A DNA stretch of 64,000 nucleotides from Gemmobacter sp. (GTDB lineage: Bacteria; Pseudomonadota; Alphaproteobacteria; Rhodobacterales; Rhodobacteraceae): assembly GCF_034676705.1 (NCBI RefSeq), contig NZ_JAUCBS010000003.1, positions 1 through 64,000 on the forward strand, written 5' to 3'. A program made the translations under genes and the position numbers. The notes beneath the pieces are model-generated. The model had not been told where the DNA came from, ran no database searches, and worked only from the letters and a program-made list of their open reading frames with translations. This document shows, piece by piece, positions 32,323 through 41,092 of the stretch (position 1 is the stretch's first letter; each line of letters begins with the position of its first letter).

Positions 32323-32604
32323 TCAGCCGACCTGCACGCCCCGCCAGAAGGCCACACGGCCCTTGATCTCGGCGGCGGCAGACTTGGGGATCGGGTAGAA
32401 CCAGGCGGCATCGGTATTGGTCTGGCCATCCACGTTCAGCGAGTAATACGAGGCGGTGCCTTTCCAGGGGCACACGCTGTGGCGCTCGCTGGCGACCAGA
32501 TACTCGGGTTTTACGCTTTCCAGCGGGAAGTAGTGATTTCCTTCGACCACGACCGTGTCATCGCTTTCCGCGACCACCTGCCCGTTCCAGATTGCCTTGA
32601 CCAT
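32323..32604 (-). CDS. DUF427 family protein
   Basis: 93 residues, the full length of a single DUF427 domain: KAIWNGQVVAESDDTVVVEG, NHYFPLESV, then SVCPWKGTASYYSLNVDG and DAAWFYPIP. The family is widespread and of unknown biochemistry. It lies 15 bp after the UDG-family gene and is probably co-transcribed with it. Confidence 0.88.
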   Translation of the reverse strand: MVKAIWNGQVVAESDDTVVVEGNHYFPLESVKPEYLVASERHSVCPWKGTASYYSLNVDGQTNTDAAWFYPIPKSAAAEIKGRVAFWRGVQVG

Positions 32605-32619
32605 GATTTCCTCCGAAAG

Positions 32620-33234
32620 TCAGGGTGAATGATCCATCACGGCGCGCACGCGCGACCGCAGGGCCGGGATCAGCTCGGCCTCGAACCAGGAGTTTCGGCG
32701 CAGGAAGGCATTGTTGCGCCACGAGGGGTGCGGCAGGGGCAGCACATCAGGCCACCACTGCCGCCAGTTGGCGACGGTTGCCGTAACGCCCGCCTCGCGG
32801 GTTGCTTGGCCCAGATGCCAGCCCTGGGCATAACCGCCGATGACGATGGTCAGCACGACATGCCCGATCGCCTTCAAAACGTCGGCCCGCCAGGCCTGCG
32901 CACAGCGGGGCGGGGGCGGCAGATCGCTGCCTTTGGCGTCATAGCCGGGGAAACAAAACGCCATGGGCACCACGGAAACCCGGTCGCGGTCATAAAATTC
33001 TTCCCGCGAAAGCCCCATCCAGTCGCGCAGCCGATCACCCGAACGATCATCGAAAGGTACGCCGGATTCATGCACCCTGAGGCCAGGTGCCTGCCCGACG
33101 ATCAATATCCGCACGCCGCTGCGAAACCAGACAATAGGGCGTGGTTCGTGATGGGTCGCGGTCTGGGCGAATTCCGCCGCGCACAGGCGACAGATGCGAA
33201 TCCGGTTGGCAATCTGGGGCTCGTGCGTAGTCAT
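32620..33234 (-). CDS. Uracil-DNA glycosylase superfamily protein
   Basis: 204 residues from the ATG at 33234, which overlaps the sulfite-oxidase-like stop by 4 bp. The UDG-superfamily motifs are GQAPGLRVHESGVPF near residue 45 and LPHPSWRNNAF near 165. A CRLC pair lies near the N-terminus; a full four-Cys Fe-S set of family 4/5 UDGs is not obvious. It likely removes damaged or deaminated bases, consistent with an oxidative-stress island. Confidence 0.8.
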   Translation of the reverse strand: MTTHEPQIANRIRICRLCAAEFAQTATHHEPRPIVWFRSGVRILIVGQAPGLRVHESGVPFDDRSGDRLRDWMGLSREEFYDRDRVSVVPMAFCFPGYDAKGSDLPPPPRCAQAWRADVLKAIGHVVLTIVIGGYAQGWHLGQATREAGVTATVANWRQWWPDVLPLPHPSWRNNAFLRRNSWFEAELIPALRSRVRAVMDHSP

Positions 33235-33812
33235 TCCCGATACCTCTGTTCTTTCCAGGGATCGCCATAATTGTGATAGCCAAGCTTTTCCCAATAGCCC
33301 TTGTAGTCGAAGGGGCTGAAATGTAGCCCGCGTAACCATTTTGCACTTTTCCAGAAATAGAGGCCGGGCACCACAAGCCGGGCCGGGCCACCGTGGTCTT
33401 CCGCCAGCGGCTGCCCCTCGTATTCAGTGGCGACAAAGGCCTTGTCTTCCAGAAGATCGGCCAGTCGCAGGTTGGCGGAATAGCTGCCATCCGCCCTCGC
33501 CTGAACATAGGTCGCCTCGGGCCTCGGCCCGACAAGATCGGCCAGCAAGGTAACCGACACTCCCCGCCAGCGCGTGTCCAGCTTGGACCAGCGCGTGACG
33601 CAGTGGATATCCACGATAAACTCTTGCTGCGGCAAGGCCATGAGACCCTGCCAATCCAGAGCGACCGGCTGGGCAACATCGCCATCCAGCGTCAGCGACC
33701 AGATTTCCTTACCTCCTGTGGTAGGGGTGCCGGCCGTCATCACCGGAAACTTCTGCGTGACCACCTGATTGGGCGGCAGGCGCGGACGCCCGTCCTTTAG
33801 ATACTCGGTCAT
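33231..33812 (-). CDS. Sulfite-oxidase-like molybdopterin oxidoreductase
   Basis: 193 residues covering only the molybdopterin-binding domain of the sulfite oxidase family: WSLTLDGDVAQPVALDW, then IVDIHCVTRWSKLDTRW with the Mo-ligand Cys, HGGPARLVVPGLYFWKSAKW, and a C-terminal GYHNYGDPW. No heme or dimerisation domain and no Tat signal is seen, so it is probably cytoplasmic. The family includes the MsrP methionine-sulfoxide reductase catalytic subunit, a suggestive link in this Msr-rich cluster, but the substrate is not known. Confidence 0.85.
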   Translation of the reverse strand: MTEYLKDGRPRLPPNQVVTQKFPVMTAGTPTTGGKEIWSLTLDGDVAQPVALDWQGLMALPQQEFIVDIHCVTRWSKLDTRWRGVSVTLLADLVGPRPEATYVQARADGSYSANLRLADLLEDKAFVATEYEGQPLAEDHGGPARLVVPGLYFWKSAKWLRGLHFSPFDYKGYWEKLGYHNYGDPWKEQRYRE

Positions 33813-33827
33813 CGTCGCGGTCCCTGC

Positions 33828-34274
33828 TCAAAGCACCTCATCGATTTGCAGCTTTCGGCCGCGGAATTCGCAGGTCTCGCCCGCCCGCTTACCCTCGAGC
33901 GCCGCATAGATCGGCGCGGCCTGCGAGATGCCGACAAACTGCTTGCCCTGGCAGATGAACTCTGCGGTCGAGACGCCGATCACCAGATAGCGGTCGCCGA
34001 TGCGCACTGCCGCGCCTGGAACAACCTCGTCCTTGGGGCCGAAATCCAGCGATTGCAGCGCCGCGATCTTGGCCTGGGCCTCGTGCTCACGGTCGTCGAA
34101 GGCCTCGGCCAGATCTGCGGCGGTTTCGGCCTGCGCCTGTTCGTCGTTTTCGACGGGTTCCGAGCGGTCCAGCCGCGCCGAAGCGAGGAAGCGTTCATAA
34201 GTCTTGTGGGCCTGCGCAAGCTCGGCCCCGGTCAGAGCCAGCATCGTAGTGCGGAGGTGGGACTTGTCGATCAT
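33828..34274 (-). CDS. GreA/GreB-like C-terminal domain protein
   Basis: 149 residues from the ATG at 34274, correctly spaced from an AAAGGA ribosome binding site. An N-terminal helical stretch is followed by a GreA/GreB-type C-terminal domain: DEVVPGAAVRIGDRYLVIGV, then GISQAAPIYAALEGKRAGE, which matches the S-x-x-SPLGxALLGKxxGD motif of transcript-cleavage factors and Rnk. It may bind RNA polymerase in the secondary channel. Confidence 0.75.
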   Translation of the reverse strand: MIDKSHLRTTMLALTGAELAQAHKTYERFLASARLDRSEPVENDEQAQAETAADLAEAFDDREHEAQAKIAALQSLDFGPKDEVVPGAAVRIGDRYLVIGVSTAEFICQGKQFVGISQAAPIYAALEGKRAGETCEFRGRKLQIDEVL

Positions 34275-34365
34275 TTTCATTCCTTTAGTTTGGCTTTCAG
34301 TCTGGGATCGGTCTGGACTGCCGTCGCCACCGGAAAGCGCGGCGGGCATGGGGGAGTGACGAGAT

Positions 34366-35052
34366 ATGGGCGCTGCTTTGTCGATTGTGATCCTGTTCAC
34401 GGTCACGACTACTATCGTCCGCATCGCTGGGCTCGTACTGGAACACAGCGGCATCCCGCGGCATGTCGCCAGGCTTCAGGCGGTGTCCGCGCTGACGGGG
34501 GCTGGGTTCACCACAAGCGAATCCGAACTCTTGCTGCAAACCCCGGAACGGCGCCATGTGCTGGTCGCTCTGATGGTTACCGGCAGCATCGGGCTCGGCT
34601 CTCTGATTGCAACGGTGGTCGTAGGCGCTTTTGGTGTCAGCACGTCGATGACAGGATTGCTCGGGCAGTTGGGCGCGGTCGCCGCTGCCATTATCTATCT
34701 GCGCTATGTGCTGCTGACGCCTTGGGCAGACCGGCTGATCTGCAGCTTGGCCTCGCGCTGGCTGTCGCGTACGGGCGCGGGTAAACTGCCGTTCCTTGTG
34801 CTTCATCGGTTGGGCGAAGATGCGATGATTGCCGAACATCGGTTGGTTCGCCACCCCCCGGAAAACCGCGCCGACTGGGGCGCAGCGGCCGGTCTGATCC
34901 CGGTCGCGCTGCGCAATGCAGACGGAATAGTCCATAACGGATGGAGTGGGCTGGCAGGCGAGGGGCAGAATGTCATCCTTTGCGGCCGACTTGAGGCCCA
35001 TGCCGCCTTTGCCACGGCCTTTGGGACCACCATCGAAAACCGGGGGCACTGA
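34366..35052 (+). CDS. Membrane protein with a TrkH-like pore motif
   Basis: 228 residues. Three or four membrane segments occupy residues ~1-125 (LSIVILFTVTTTIVRIAGLV, VLVALMVTGSIGLGSLIATVV, LGAVAAAIIYLRYVLL). Between the first two is RLQAVSALTGAGFTTSESELL, which resembles the T-G-A-G-F-T filter loops of TrkH-type K+ transporters. The C-terminal ~90 residues are soluble. It is 7 bp from the downstream ZntB-like gene, so the two are probably one ion-transport operon. Exact substrate unknown. Confidence 0.6.
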   Translation: MGAALSIVILFTVTTTIVRIAGLVLEHSGIPRHVARLQAVSALTGAGFTTSESELLLQTPERRHVLVALMVTGSIGLGSLIATVVVGAFGVSTSMTGLLGQLGAVAAAIIYLRYVLLTPWADRLICSLASRWLSRTGAGKLPFLVLHRLGEDAMIAEHRLVRHPPENRADWGAAAGLIPVALRNADGIVHNGWSGLAGEGQNVILCGRLEAHAAFATAFGTTIENRGH

Positions 35053-35058
35053 AACCAC

Positions 35059-35991
35059 ATGGACACCGCCCGCACCACGCCTGGCTTCCTGCATCTGTTG
35101 CCACTGAAAGGTGGCGGCGAATGGCTGCACATGTGCATCCGCCACACGGAGACTTCGGGTTATCTGATGGACGAAGCGGCGCTGGACGATCTGATCGTCG
35201 ATGCGCTGATGGAAGAGGACACCCGCTCGCGTATCAGGGTGCGCGACGAGGGGATCATGGTCCTTCTGAAGGCCATGCATCTGCGCGGAGAGGAAATGGC
35301 GCGCCCCGAAGACATGATCTCGATGCGATTGTGGCTGACGCCCCATCGGGTGATCAGCACGCGCGAGGCCGATGTCGATCCGATCGTTGAAATTGCGACG
35401 CGCCTGACGAACGACGGCGGTCCCACCACACCAGGTGCCTTTCTGGCCGATCTGGTGGAGGAGCATCTGGATGAGATTGAGACGCAGGTCGAGATGATCG
35501 AGGATGACACCACACAGATCGCCCAGATGATCGGCAACCACCAGCTGGAATTCGCCTGCCCGAACATGGCCGATACCGAAACTCGCATCAGCGGCTTTCT
35601 GCGGCATCTGGCGCCGCAGCGTCCAGTGCTGGAAACGCTTTCGACCCTGCACCACCCGGTTCTGGACGACCGCAGCCGCGCCCGGCTTGACGATGGGTTG
35701 AACCGACTGCTGCGGTATCTTGAAACGCTGCAGAACCTGCGCGAACAGATTGCCATCCTGAACGATCAGGTCAGCCGTATCCAGGACCGTCGGTTGAACC
35801 GCTCGTCCTACGCCTTTGCCGCAGCGGCGACGATCTTTCTGCCGCTTGGCTTTGTGACCGGCCTGTTCGGGGTGAATCTGATGGGGCTGCCGTTGGAAGA
35901 CAGCCCGCAGGGATTCTGGATCCTGACAGCCATTTGCCTTGCGCTCAGCCTTGGGCTGCTGGCGCTGTTTCGTTGGCGTAAATGGCTGTGA
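35059..35991 (+). CDS. zntB: CorA-family divalent-cation transporter, ZntB-like
   Basis: 310 residues with a long cytoplasmic N-terminus and two C-terminal membrane helices (YAFAAAATIFLPLGFVTGLFG and GFWILTAICLALSLGLLALF). The loop between them is GVNLMGLP, a variant of the CorA/ZntB G-M-N motif. Acidic helices such as EHLDEIETQVEMIEDDT match the family. It follows the TrkH-like gene directly. Confidence 0.85.
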   Translation: MDTARTTPGFLHLLPLKGGGEWLHMCIRHTETSGYLMDEAALDDLIVDALMEEDTRSRIRVRDEGIMVLLKAMHLRGEEMARPEDMISMRLWLTPHRVISTREADVDPIVEIATRLTNDGGPTTPGAFLADLVEEHLDEIETQVEMIEDDTTQIAQMIGNHQLEFACPNMADTETRISGFLRHLAPQRPVLETLSTLHHPVLDDRSRARLDDGLNRLLRYLETLQNLREQIAILNDQVSRIQDRRLNRSSYAFAAAATIFLPLGFVTGLFGVNLMGLPLEDSPQGFWILTAICLALSLGLLALFRWRKWL

Positions 35992-36005
35992 AAGGATCTG
36001 GCTGA

Positions 36006-36323
36006 TCACAAGGTCCCCCGGGGTGGCTTGCTGTGGTGTTCCACCACTTCGGCAACGATCACATCGTATTCGGTAAAGACATCGGCCTTGCCGCGCTCTT
36101 TGGCGTATTTGTGTTCGGGATGGACATCCCATTCTTCAATGGCGTCGAAGCTTTCGAAATAGCCGATCAAGACCTTTTCGCCGTCATCGGCGGTAAAGAC
36201 CTTGTGGCTGATGTAGCCGTTTAGACCGCGCACAACGGTGACCATACGTGCATAAAGATCATCGAACTCGCCCTGAAAATCCGGGTCGACGCGGTGGCGG
36301 AATACCTCGACATGCATCGCCAT
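36006..36323 (-). CDS. Antibiotic biosynthesis monooxygenase (ABM)-fold protein
   Basis: 105 residues of ferredoxin-like ABM fold: HVEVFRHRVDPDFQGEF, ARMVTVVRGLNGYISHKVF, VLIGYFESFDAIEEW and HKYAKERGKADVF. Small proteins of this type act as monooxygenases or bind heme breakdown or quinone-like molecules. It is the last gene of a reverse-strand run that begins with the LysR-type gene. Confidence 0.8.
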   Translation of the reverse strand: MAMHVEVFRHRVDPDFQGEFDDLYARMVTVVRGLNGYISHKVFTADDGEKVLIGYFESFDAIEEWDVHPEHKYAKERGKADVFTEYDVIVAEVVEHHSKPPRGTL

Positions 36324-36337
36324 TCTTACTTTCCTTT

Positions 36338-37540
36338 CTACATCTGGTTGCGGGTTTGCCCGATGCGACGGGCCAAGGGATTTGCGGTGATACCGTGCAT
36401 GATGATCGAAAACCCGACAGTCAGTGACACGCAGGCCAGCAGCTCTTCCTCGTTGGGGAAATCGAACTCGGCCATCATCAGCAGAGTGAACAGGATCGAG
36501 GCCAGGCCGCGCGGGCCGAACCAGCCCAGAAACAGTTTTTCCCGCAGGGGCAACCCGGTCCCGGTAAGCGAGATCGCGATGGGCAGGATCCGGACAACCG
36601 TCAGGAACAACACACCGAGGATAACTGTTGTCACCCCCGCGTGGGCAATACCGTCCGGTAGCAGGAACGCTCCGAAGACAAGAAAGGCGGCCATGGTCAG
36701 AAGCTGGCCCACGCCTTCCATGAATTCACCGATGAAATGAATGTCATGGCGATAGGTATTTCCGAAGGTCATCCCGGCGACAAAGGCGGCTACAAAGCCA
36801 TTTCCACCCAGCAAAGCAGCCGAGACATAGGCCGAAAAGGCCGAAAGGACAAACAGCACAGCCCCCGCCGAGACCTGCATCAGGTTGCGGGTCTGTGACC
36901 AGTCCATTGCCTTTGCTGTCGCCCAGCCGGTGACAACACCAGCGAGTACGCCAAAGGTCACCTCGGTCAGCGCCTCGACCGCGAGATGCAGGCCCGACAC
37001 CGGTTCATGGCCTACCATCGTCGAGGCAAGCGTAGCCCCCAGCACGACAAAGGGTAGTGCCAGCCCGTCGTTCAGCCCGCTTTCGACGTTGATCGTCTGC
37101 CCGAGATGTTCGGGAACCTCAGGGTTCGTCACGACCGCCTGTCCCAGTGCCGCGTCCGTGGGGGTCAGAACCGCCGCTGTCAAAAGGGCCATGGCAAGGC
37201 TTGTGCCCGGGTTCAGCCCAAAGGCCACCACCGTTCCAAGGGCGACTGTGAGGGGCATACCGACCACCAGCATCCGCGCGGGCAGCGCCCAGTTCATCCG
37301 CAACCGACGAAACTGCACGTGGCTCGCATCTGCAAACAGCACAAGGATGAGCGTCACCTCGGCCAGAATAATCTTGCCCTCATGCACGGTGCCGGGCGGC
37401 AGGGTAGCCTGCAATGGCCCGCTCAGGGCAAGTCCCAATCCGGTGAAAAGGATCGGCAAGGTCAACACCGTCCGCGACAGCCGCTTGCTGAACAGCGAAT
37501 AGGCAGCAAAGGCCGCGAGGATGGCCAGCATCTCAATCAA
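36338..37540 (-). CDS. Cation:proton antiporter (CPA family)
   Basis: 400 residues with about 11-12 hydrophobic segments (for example VLTLPILFTGLGLALSGPL, LILVLFADASHVQFRRLR, LLTAAVLTPTDAALGQAVV, GLNDGLALPFVVLGATLA). The motifs PTDAALG and NVESGLNDG are those of Na+/H+ or K+/H+ antiporters. It would help control pH and ion balance. It overlaps the MsrA-like gene by 8 bp. Confidence 0.88.
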   Translation of the reverse strand: MIEMLAILAAFAAYSLFSKRLSRTVLTLPILFTGLGLALSGPLQATLPPGTVHEGKIILAEVTLILVLFADASHVQFRRLRMNWALPARMLVVGMPLTVALGTVVAFGLNPGTSLAMALLTAAVLTPTDAALGQAVVTNPEVPEHLGQTINVESGLNDGLALPFVVLGATLASTMVGHEPVSGLHLAVEALTEVTFGVLAGVVTGWATAKAMDWSQTRNLMQVSAGAVLFVLSAFSAYVSAALLGGNGFVAAFVAGMTFGNTYRHDIHFIGEFMEGVGQLLTMAAFLVFGAFLLPDGIAHAGVTTVILGVLFLTVVRILPIAISLTGTGLPLREKLFLGWFGPRGLASILFTLLMMAEFDFPNEEELLACVSLTVGFSIIMHGITANPLARRIGQTRNQM

Positions 37541-38036
37541 TGGTCACGGCCTCCCGCCGAAGACTTGCGAAACGGGCCCGCAAGAGGGCCAGCTTGGGTT
37601 CGATATAGGCCTCGCAGAACGGGCCTCCGCGGTTGTGGTCGTAGTAGTTGCGGAACCGTTCATCCGATGGCTTGAAGGCCCGGAACGGCAGGACTGAGGT
37701 CACGAACACACTGTCGGTCTGCGCCGCAAGATCGGCGAGGATCCGGCGGGCGGCGGCGGCATCGGTTTCCTCCCTTGCATAGATCGCGCTGCGATATTTC
37801 CCGCGCATCTTGTGATTTGACATGCTGGCATGTGTCGCCAGATGGACCGCGATCAGATCGTCAAATCCGATCTGGTCCGGATCCCATGTGACGCTCACCG
37901 CCTCGGAAAAGGTCTCCTGCGGCGGATCGGCGGCAATAAAGCCCTGGGCGACCCTGGCCACCCCCCGCAGTGATTGGAACACCGCCTCGGTGCACCAATG
38001 GCAACCGCCTCCGAACCCTGCACTGGCCATTGTCAA
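37533..38036 (-). CDS. MsrA-family peptide-methionine (S)-S-oxide reductase, divergent copy
   Basis: 167 residues. The active-site segment is GFGGGCHWCTEAVFQSLRGV, with CHWC in place of the usual GCFWG, followed by VSVTWDPDQIGFDDLIAVHLATH and KYRSAIY, which track MsrA closely. It reduces Met-S-sulfoxide in proteins or free form. A canonical MsrA is encoded at 44308-44814, so the cluster holds at least two copies, plus the fused form at 30295. Confidence 0.88.
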   Translation of the reverse strand: MTMASAGFGGGCHWCTEAVFQSLRGVARVAQGFIAADPPQETFSEAVSVTWDPDQIGFDDLIAVHLATHASMSNHKMRGKYRSAIYAREETDAAAARRILADLAAQTDSVFVTSVLPFRAFKPSDERFRNYYDHNRGGPFCEAYIEPKLALLRARFASLRREAVTID

Positions 38037-38495
38037 TCACACCTCGACTGGAACTGCACCCTGGGCCAGCTTGAGCCGGGTCCAGAGGTTCATGTTGATC
38101 ACGACCGCGGCGATCTCGGCTATGGCAGTCTGGTCAAAATGTGTGGTCAGGGCGGCATGGCGGGCGGGAAAGACGGTCAGATCATAGGCTGTCAGCGCCT
38201 CAGCATAGGCCAGCGCGCAGCGCTCAGCGTCCGAAAACATCGTACTTTCCCGCCAGGAGGCCAGATGAGCCACTTTTTCGAGGCCAATACCGCGTTCCTG
38301 AGCGGCCTTGGTATGCAGGATCAGGCAGTAAGAGCAGGGGTTCATCTGCGCGACCCGAAGCCGCAGGAGTTGGGCCAGTTGCGCGTCGATCGACATATCG
38401 GCGGTATATCCGACCGAGGCCGCCATCTGCTTGGCAATCCCGTGAAATTCGATCAGGTCCGGATCAAAGCGGGTGTTCTCAAAATTGACAGTCAT
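38037..38495 (-). CDS. AhpD-like / carboxymuconolactone decarboxylase-type peroxidase protein
   Basis: 152 residues from the ATG at 38495 (ribosome binding site GGAGG). The CMD/AhpD signature RVAQMNPCSYCLILHTKAAQ has the redox C-x-x-C and nearby His, and CALAYAEALTAYD plus VVINMNLWTRL complete the fold. Such proteins are alkyl-hydroperoxidase-like. It overlaps the upstream glutaredoxin/GNAT gene by 17 bp. Confidence 0.85.
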   Translation of the reverse strand: MTVNFENTRFDPDLIEFHGIAKQMAASVGYTADMSIDAQLAQLLRLRVAQMNPCSYCLILHTKAAQERGIGLEKVAHLASWRESTMFSDAERCALAYAEALTAYDLTVFPARHAALTTHFDQTAIAEIAAVVINMNLWTRLKLAQGAVPVEV

Positions 38496-39024
38496 CACAA
38501 CCTCCGAGGGCAAATTTTTGTCGCCACTCCGGGCGACTGGCGGCGATCTTCCGCAGGAAAGGACAAGTCAGCCGGATTTCATGCGGGCGGTACTGCACCA
38601 AATCGAAAACTTCGGTCGCAAAGCGGGTTCCTAGACCCGCGCCCCGCAACGAAGGGTCAGTTTCGATATGGCCCAACACCATGCGATCCCCCTGCCAGTG
38701 GTAGCTGACAAAGGCATCGCTGGGCGTCATGTGGCGGACAAAGCGGTGGCCGCGTTCGTCATGGACAAGCCCAGGATCATATAGCCCGGCGCGCGCAAGT
38801 TCCTTGTCCAATTTGGGCAAAGTCGGATTGCGCACCTTACGGCCCTTGATCTGAAAGGTGGGAAACTTGTCCGCACTTCCCGCCAACTCCGTCAGACGCC
38901 GCGCGGCATCTGGATCCTTGTCCACCTCGGCAAGTTCGTAGTCGAGTCCACGTTCGGCCAAGGCGGCCTGATAGAATCGCGTCTTGTGGCAGCGGTCCTC
39001 GCCGAAAAGCGTGATATCAGCCAT
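38479..39024 (-). CDS. Glutaredoxin-like domain fused to a GNAT acetyltransferase domain
   Basis: 181 residues from the ATG at 39024. Residues 1-~85 are glutaredoxin-like: DITLFGEDRCHKTRFYQAAL (only one Cys at the active site, C-H-K-T), and DKFPTFQIKG with the cis-Pro. Residues ~88-175 are a small YjdJ-type GNAT domain: DAFVSYHW, LGHIETDPSLRGAGLGTRF (the acyl-CoA binding loop), and LTCPFLRKI. It ends GGCDDCQF with an extra C-x-x-C. The fusion suggests a redox-linked acetyltransferase; its substrate is unknown. Confidence 0.78.
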   Translation of the reverse strand: MADITLFGEDRCHKTRFYQAALAERGLDYELAEVDKDPDAARRLTELAGSADKFPTFQIKGRKVRNPTLPKLDKELARAGLYDPGLVHDERGHRFVRHMTPSDAFVSYHWQGDRMVLGHIETDPSLRGAGLGTRFATEVFDLVQYRPHEIRLTCPFLRKIAASRPEWRQKFALGGCDDCQF

Positions 39025-40429
39025 CTGTGGCCTCAAGGGGCTTCAATCCGGCAAGGATCGTAGGCAAGAATTCCGCCACCGTGGGATGAACCGGCAGGGC
39101 CTGCTGCATGATCCGGTAGCTTGCGCCGGTCGCCATGAAATTCGTCAGCGCGGCGATGATCTCGTCGCCGGCAAATCCAAAGACGGTTGCGCCCAAGAAC
39201 CGTTCGCTTTCGGCATCGACGATCAGCCGGATCAGGCCGATCGTCTCGCCCTCTTCCTTCGCACGGCTTACCCGCTCCATGGGCAGGTCGGAGATCAGGA
39301 TGCGTTGTCCGTTGGCCACCAGCGCCTGCGCCTCAGCCCGGGTCAGCCCGACCCGACCGAGCGGTGGATCGGTGAACATGGCGTAGGTTGTAATGCGGGC
39401 GTCCGCGCCCTGCCACTGGTGCAGGTCGGTCAGCCCGTCGCGGTGGGCCAGCACGATTTCATGGTCGTGATAGGAGGTATGGGTAAAAGCGCCGCGCCGA
39501 TTGATGTCGCCCAAGGCCCAGATGCCCGGCACCTCGGTCCTCAGTTGCGCATCGGTGACGATATACCCGCGCTTGTCGGCGGTCAGCCCGACCGAGGCGA
39601 GGTTCAGCTCATCGGTATTCGGCACCCGGCCGGTGGCAAACAGGATATGGCTGCCGGAAAGCTCCGTGCCATCCTCCAGCGTGACCATAACACCGCGCAT
39701 CGATTTGCCAACCGAGTCTACGGGCGCGTTCAAGCGCAGGTCGATGCCCTCGGCGCGCATGATATCGGCGATGATGCCAGACACATCGGCATCTTCCCGC
39801 TCGGCCAGACGGTCAGCGCGGTGCAGGATGGTGACCTGAGATCCCAGACGCCGGAAGATCTGGCCAAGTTCCAGCCCAATATAGGATCCACCCACCACGA
39901 TCAGATGGTCGGGCCTTTCAGTCAGCGCCAGAAGACTGGCATTGTTCAACGGTATGATGGTGTCGATCCCCGGAACCGGGGGCAGAAAGGGCCTTGTGCC
40001 GGTGTTCAGATAGACCTGGCGTGCCAGCAACCCCTGATCGCCAACCATGACACGGAAGCGGCCATCCACCTCGCGCCCGGCAAAGCGGCCCCAGCCCTGG
40101 ACGAGCGTGATACCTTCGGTACCCTCAAGCCAACTGGTCAAGCCCTCTCGCGCGGCGTCCGAACGCGCTCGCATCCGCTCCATAGCGGCTAGAAAGTCAA
40201 CCTCGATCTGCCCAGTTGTGACGGCAAAATCCGCGGCCCGCCGCGCCAGATGGGCAACACGCGCAGATTTGCGGAGGGTCTTGGTGGGCGTGCAGCCGGT
40301 GTTTACACAGGTTCCGCCAAGGCGGTCACCTTCAATAAGGGCAACTTTATCTCCGCGTCGTGCGAGACCCACCGCAAGAGACGGCGCTGCCTGCCCCGAC
40401 CCGATGATGATACTATCAAATTCCAGCAT
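39017..40429 (-). CDS. FAD pyridine-nucleotide-disulfide oxidoreductase, RclA/MerA-like
   Basis: 470 residues. FAD-binding GSGQAAPSLAVGLARRG, the redox-active GGTCVNTGCTPTKTLRKS, NAD(P)-binding VVGGSYIGLELGQIFRRLGS, and the second FAD motif IWALGDINRRGAF are all present, with a C-terminal dimerisation domain (LPVHPTVAEFLPT). There is no N-terminal heavy-metal domain and no C-terminal Cys pair, so it is not a true mercuric reductase. RclA, which protects E. coli against reactive chlorine, has this architecture and suits the neighbourhood. Confidence 0.85.
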   Translation of the reverse strand: MLEFDSIIIGSGQAAPSLAVGLARRGDKVALIEGDRLGGTCVNTGCTPTKTLRKSARVAHLARRAADFAVTTGQIEVDFLAAMERMRARSDAAREGLTSWLEGTEGITLVQGWGRFAGREVDGRFRVMVGDQGLLARQVYLNTGTRPFLPPVPGIDTIIPLNNASLLALTERPDHLIVVGGSYIGLELGQIFRRLGSQVTILHRADRLAEREDADVSGIIADIMRAEGIDLRLNAPVDSVGKSMRGVMVTLEDGTELSGSHILFATGRVPNTDELNLASVGLTADKRGYIVTDAQLRTEVPGIWALGDINRRGAFTHTSYHDHEIVLAHRDGLTDLHQWQGADARITTYAMFTDPPLGRVGLTRAEAQALVANGQRILISDLPMERVSRAKEEGETIGLIRLIVDAESERFLGATVFGFAGDEIIAALTNFMATGASYRIMQQALPVHPTVAEFLPTILAGLKPLEATDG

Positions 40430-40474
40430 TCGCGTTCTGTCCCCTGTTTGTCCTGTCGTGACTCTTTTGCGTGT

Positions 40475-41041
40475 CTATGCCGGATCGACGCCGTGGTAGG
40501 GAACGCGCTGCAGCCGGTCATCCTTCAGCACCTTGGTGACCAGCCAGACATATTCCTCGGCGGCTGTGTCATAGCCCAGCATTGTAAAGCCTTGGCCGAA
40601 GGGGCATGGTGGGAAATCCGGATAACCCACGCGAAGCACATAGCGTCCCGGGTCCACGTTGAATTCGGCCTTACGCACCTTGCGAACGCCATAGCGCAAA
40701 TCTTCAGCCTCTGATCCCTCGGCACTCGACGCGGCTACCCCGGTTCGCAGCTTGTCGATCAAAGCCTGCGGGGCGCCCTCGCCCTCAAGGTCCAGCGCAT
40801 CGACCAGAAACCCGCGGGCCAAGCCATTACCCACATCAAGCGCATAGATGTTCGAGGCATCCCCCGATCCGGCCTCGGTCTCGAACCGCAGCTTGGTCAC
40901 GACGGTGACAGTTGCCGGCTCGACTGGAAGTCCAGTGCTGACGTCCACAAGCTTGCCTTCCTGGATGCGGAAGTCATGCGTGAACCCCATTTCTGACAGC
41001 TCGCTCAGCGCCGCGACGGCATCTTTCGCTTCGATTTTCAA
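40475..41041 (-). CDS. Protein of unknown function in the redox cluster
   Basis: 188 residues with no signal peptide or membrane segment. The first ~45 residues (AVAALSELSEMGFTHDFRIQ) resemble the N-terminus of small proteins often labelled phosphoribosylpyrophosphate synthetase-like without proof. The rest is acidic, with YPDFPPCPFGQGFTMLGYD the most distinctive segment and a C-terminal VWLVTKVLKDDRL. It lies between the RclA-like and SelO genes on the same strand, so a stress role is plausible but unproven. Confidence 0.55.
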   Translation of the reverse strand: MKIEAKDAVAALSELSEMGFTHDFRIQEGKLVDVSTGLPVEPATVTVVTKLRFETEAGSGDASNIYALDVGNGLARGFLVDALDLEGEGAPQALIDKLRTGVAASSAEGSEAEDLRYGVRKVRKAEFNVDPGRYVLRVGYPDFPPCPFGQGFTMLGYDTAAEEYVWLVTKVLKDDRLQRVPYHGVDPA

Positions 41042-41092
41042 TGTCTTCCTCCTCTCGTGTCTATTTCTTGGCTCGGCAGAACAGGTCTGGTG

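Noticed and set aside
34297..36132. A 611-codon reverse-strand open frame
   Set aside because: It lies opposite the TrkH-like and ZntB-like genes and shows only low-complexity, His/Gln/Arg-rich translation, typical of an antisense shadow in GC-rich DNA.
39017..40429. Mercuric reductase MerA
   Set aside because: The redox-active disulfide is present but the N-terminal metal-binding domain and C-terminal Cys pair are not seen, and no mer genes are nearby.
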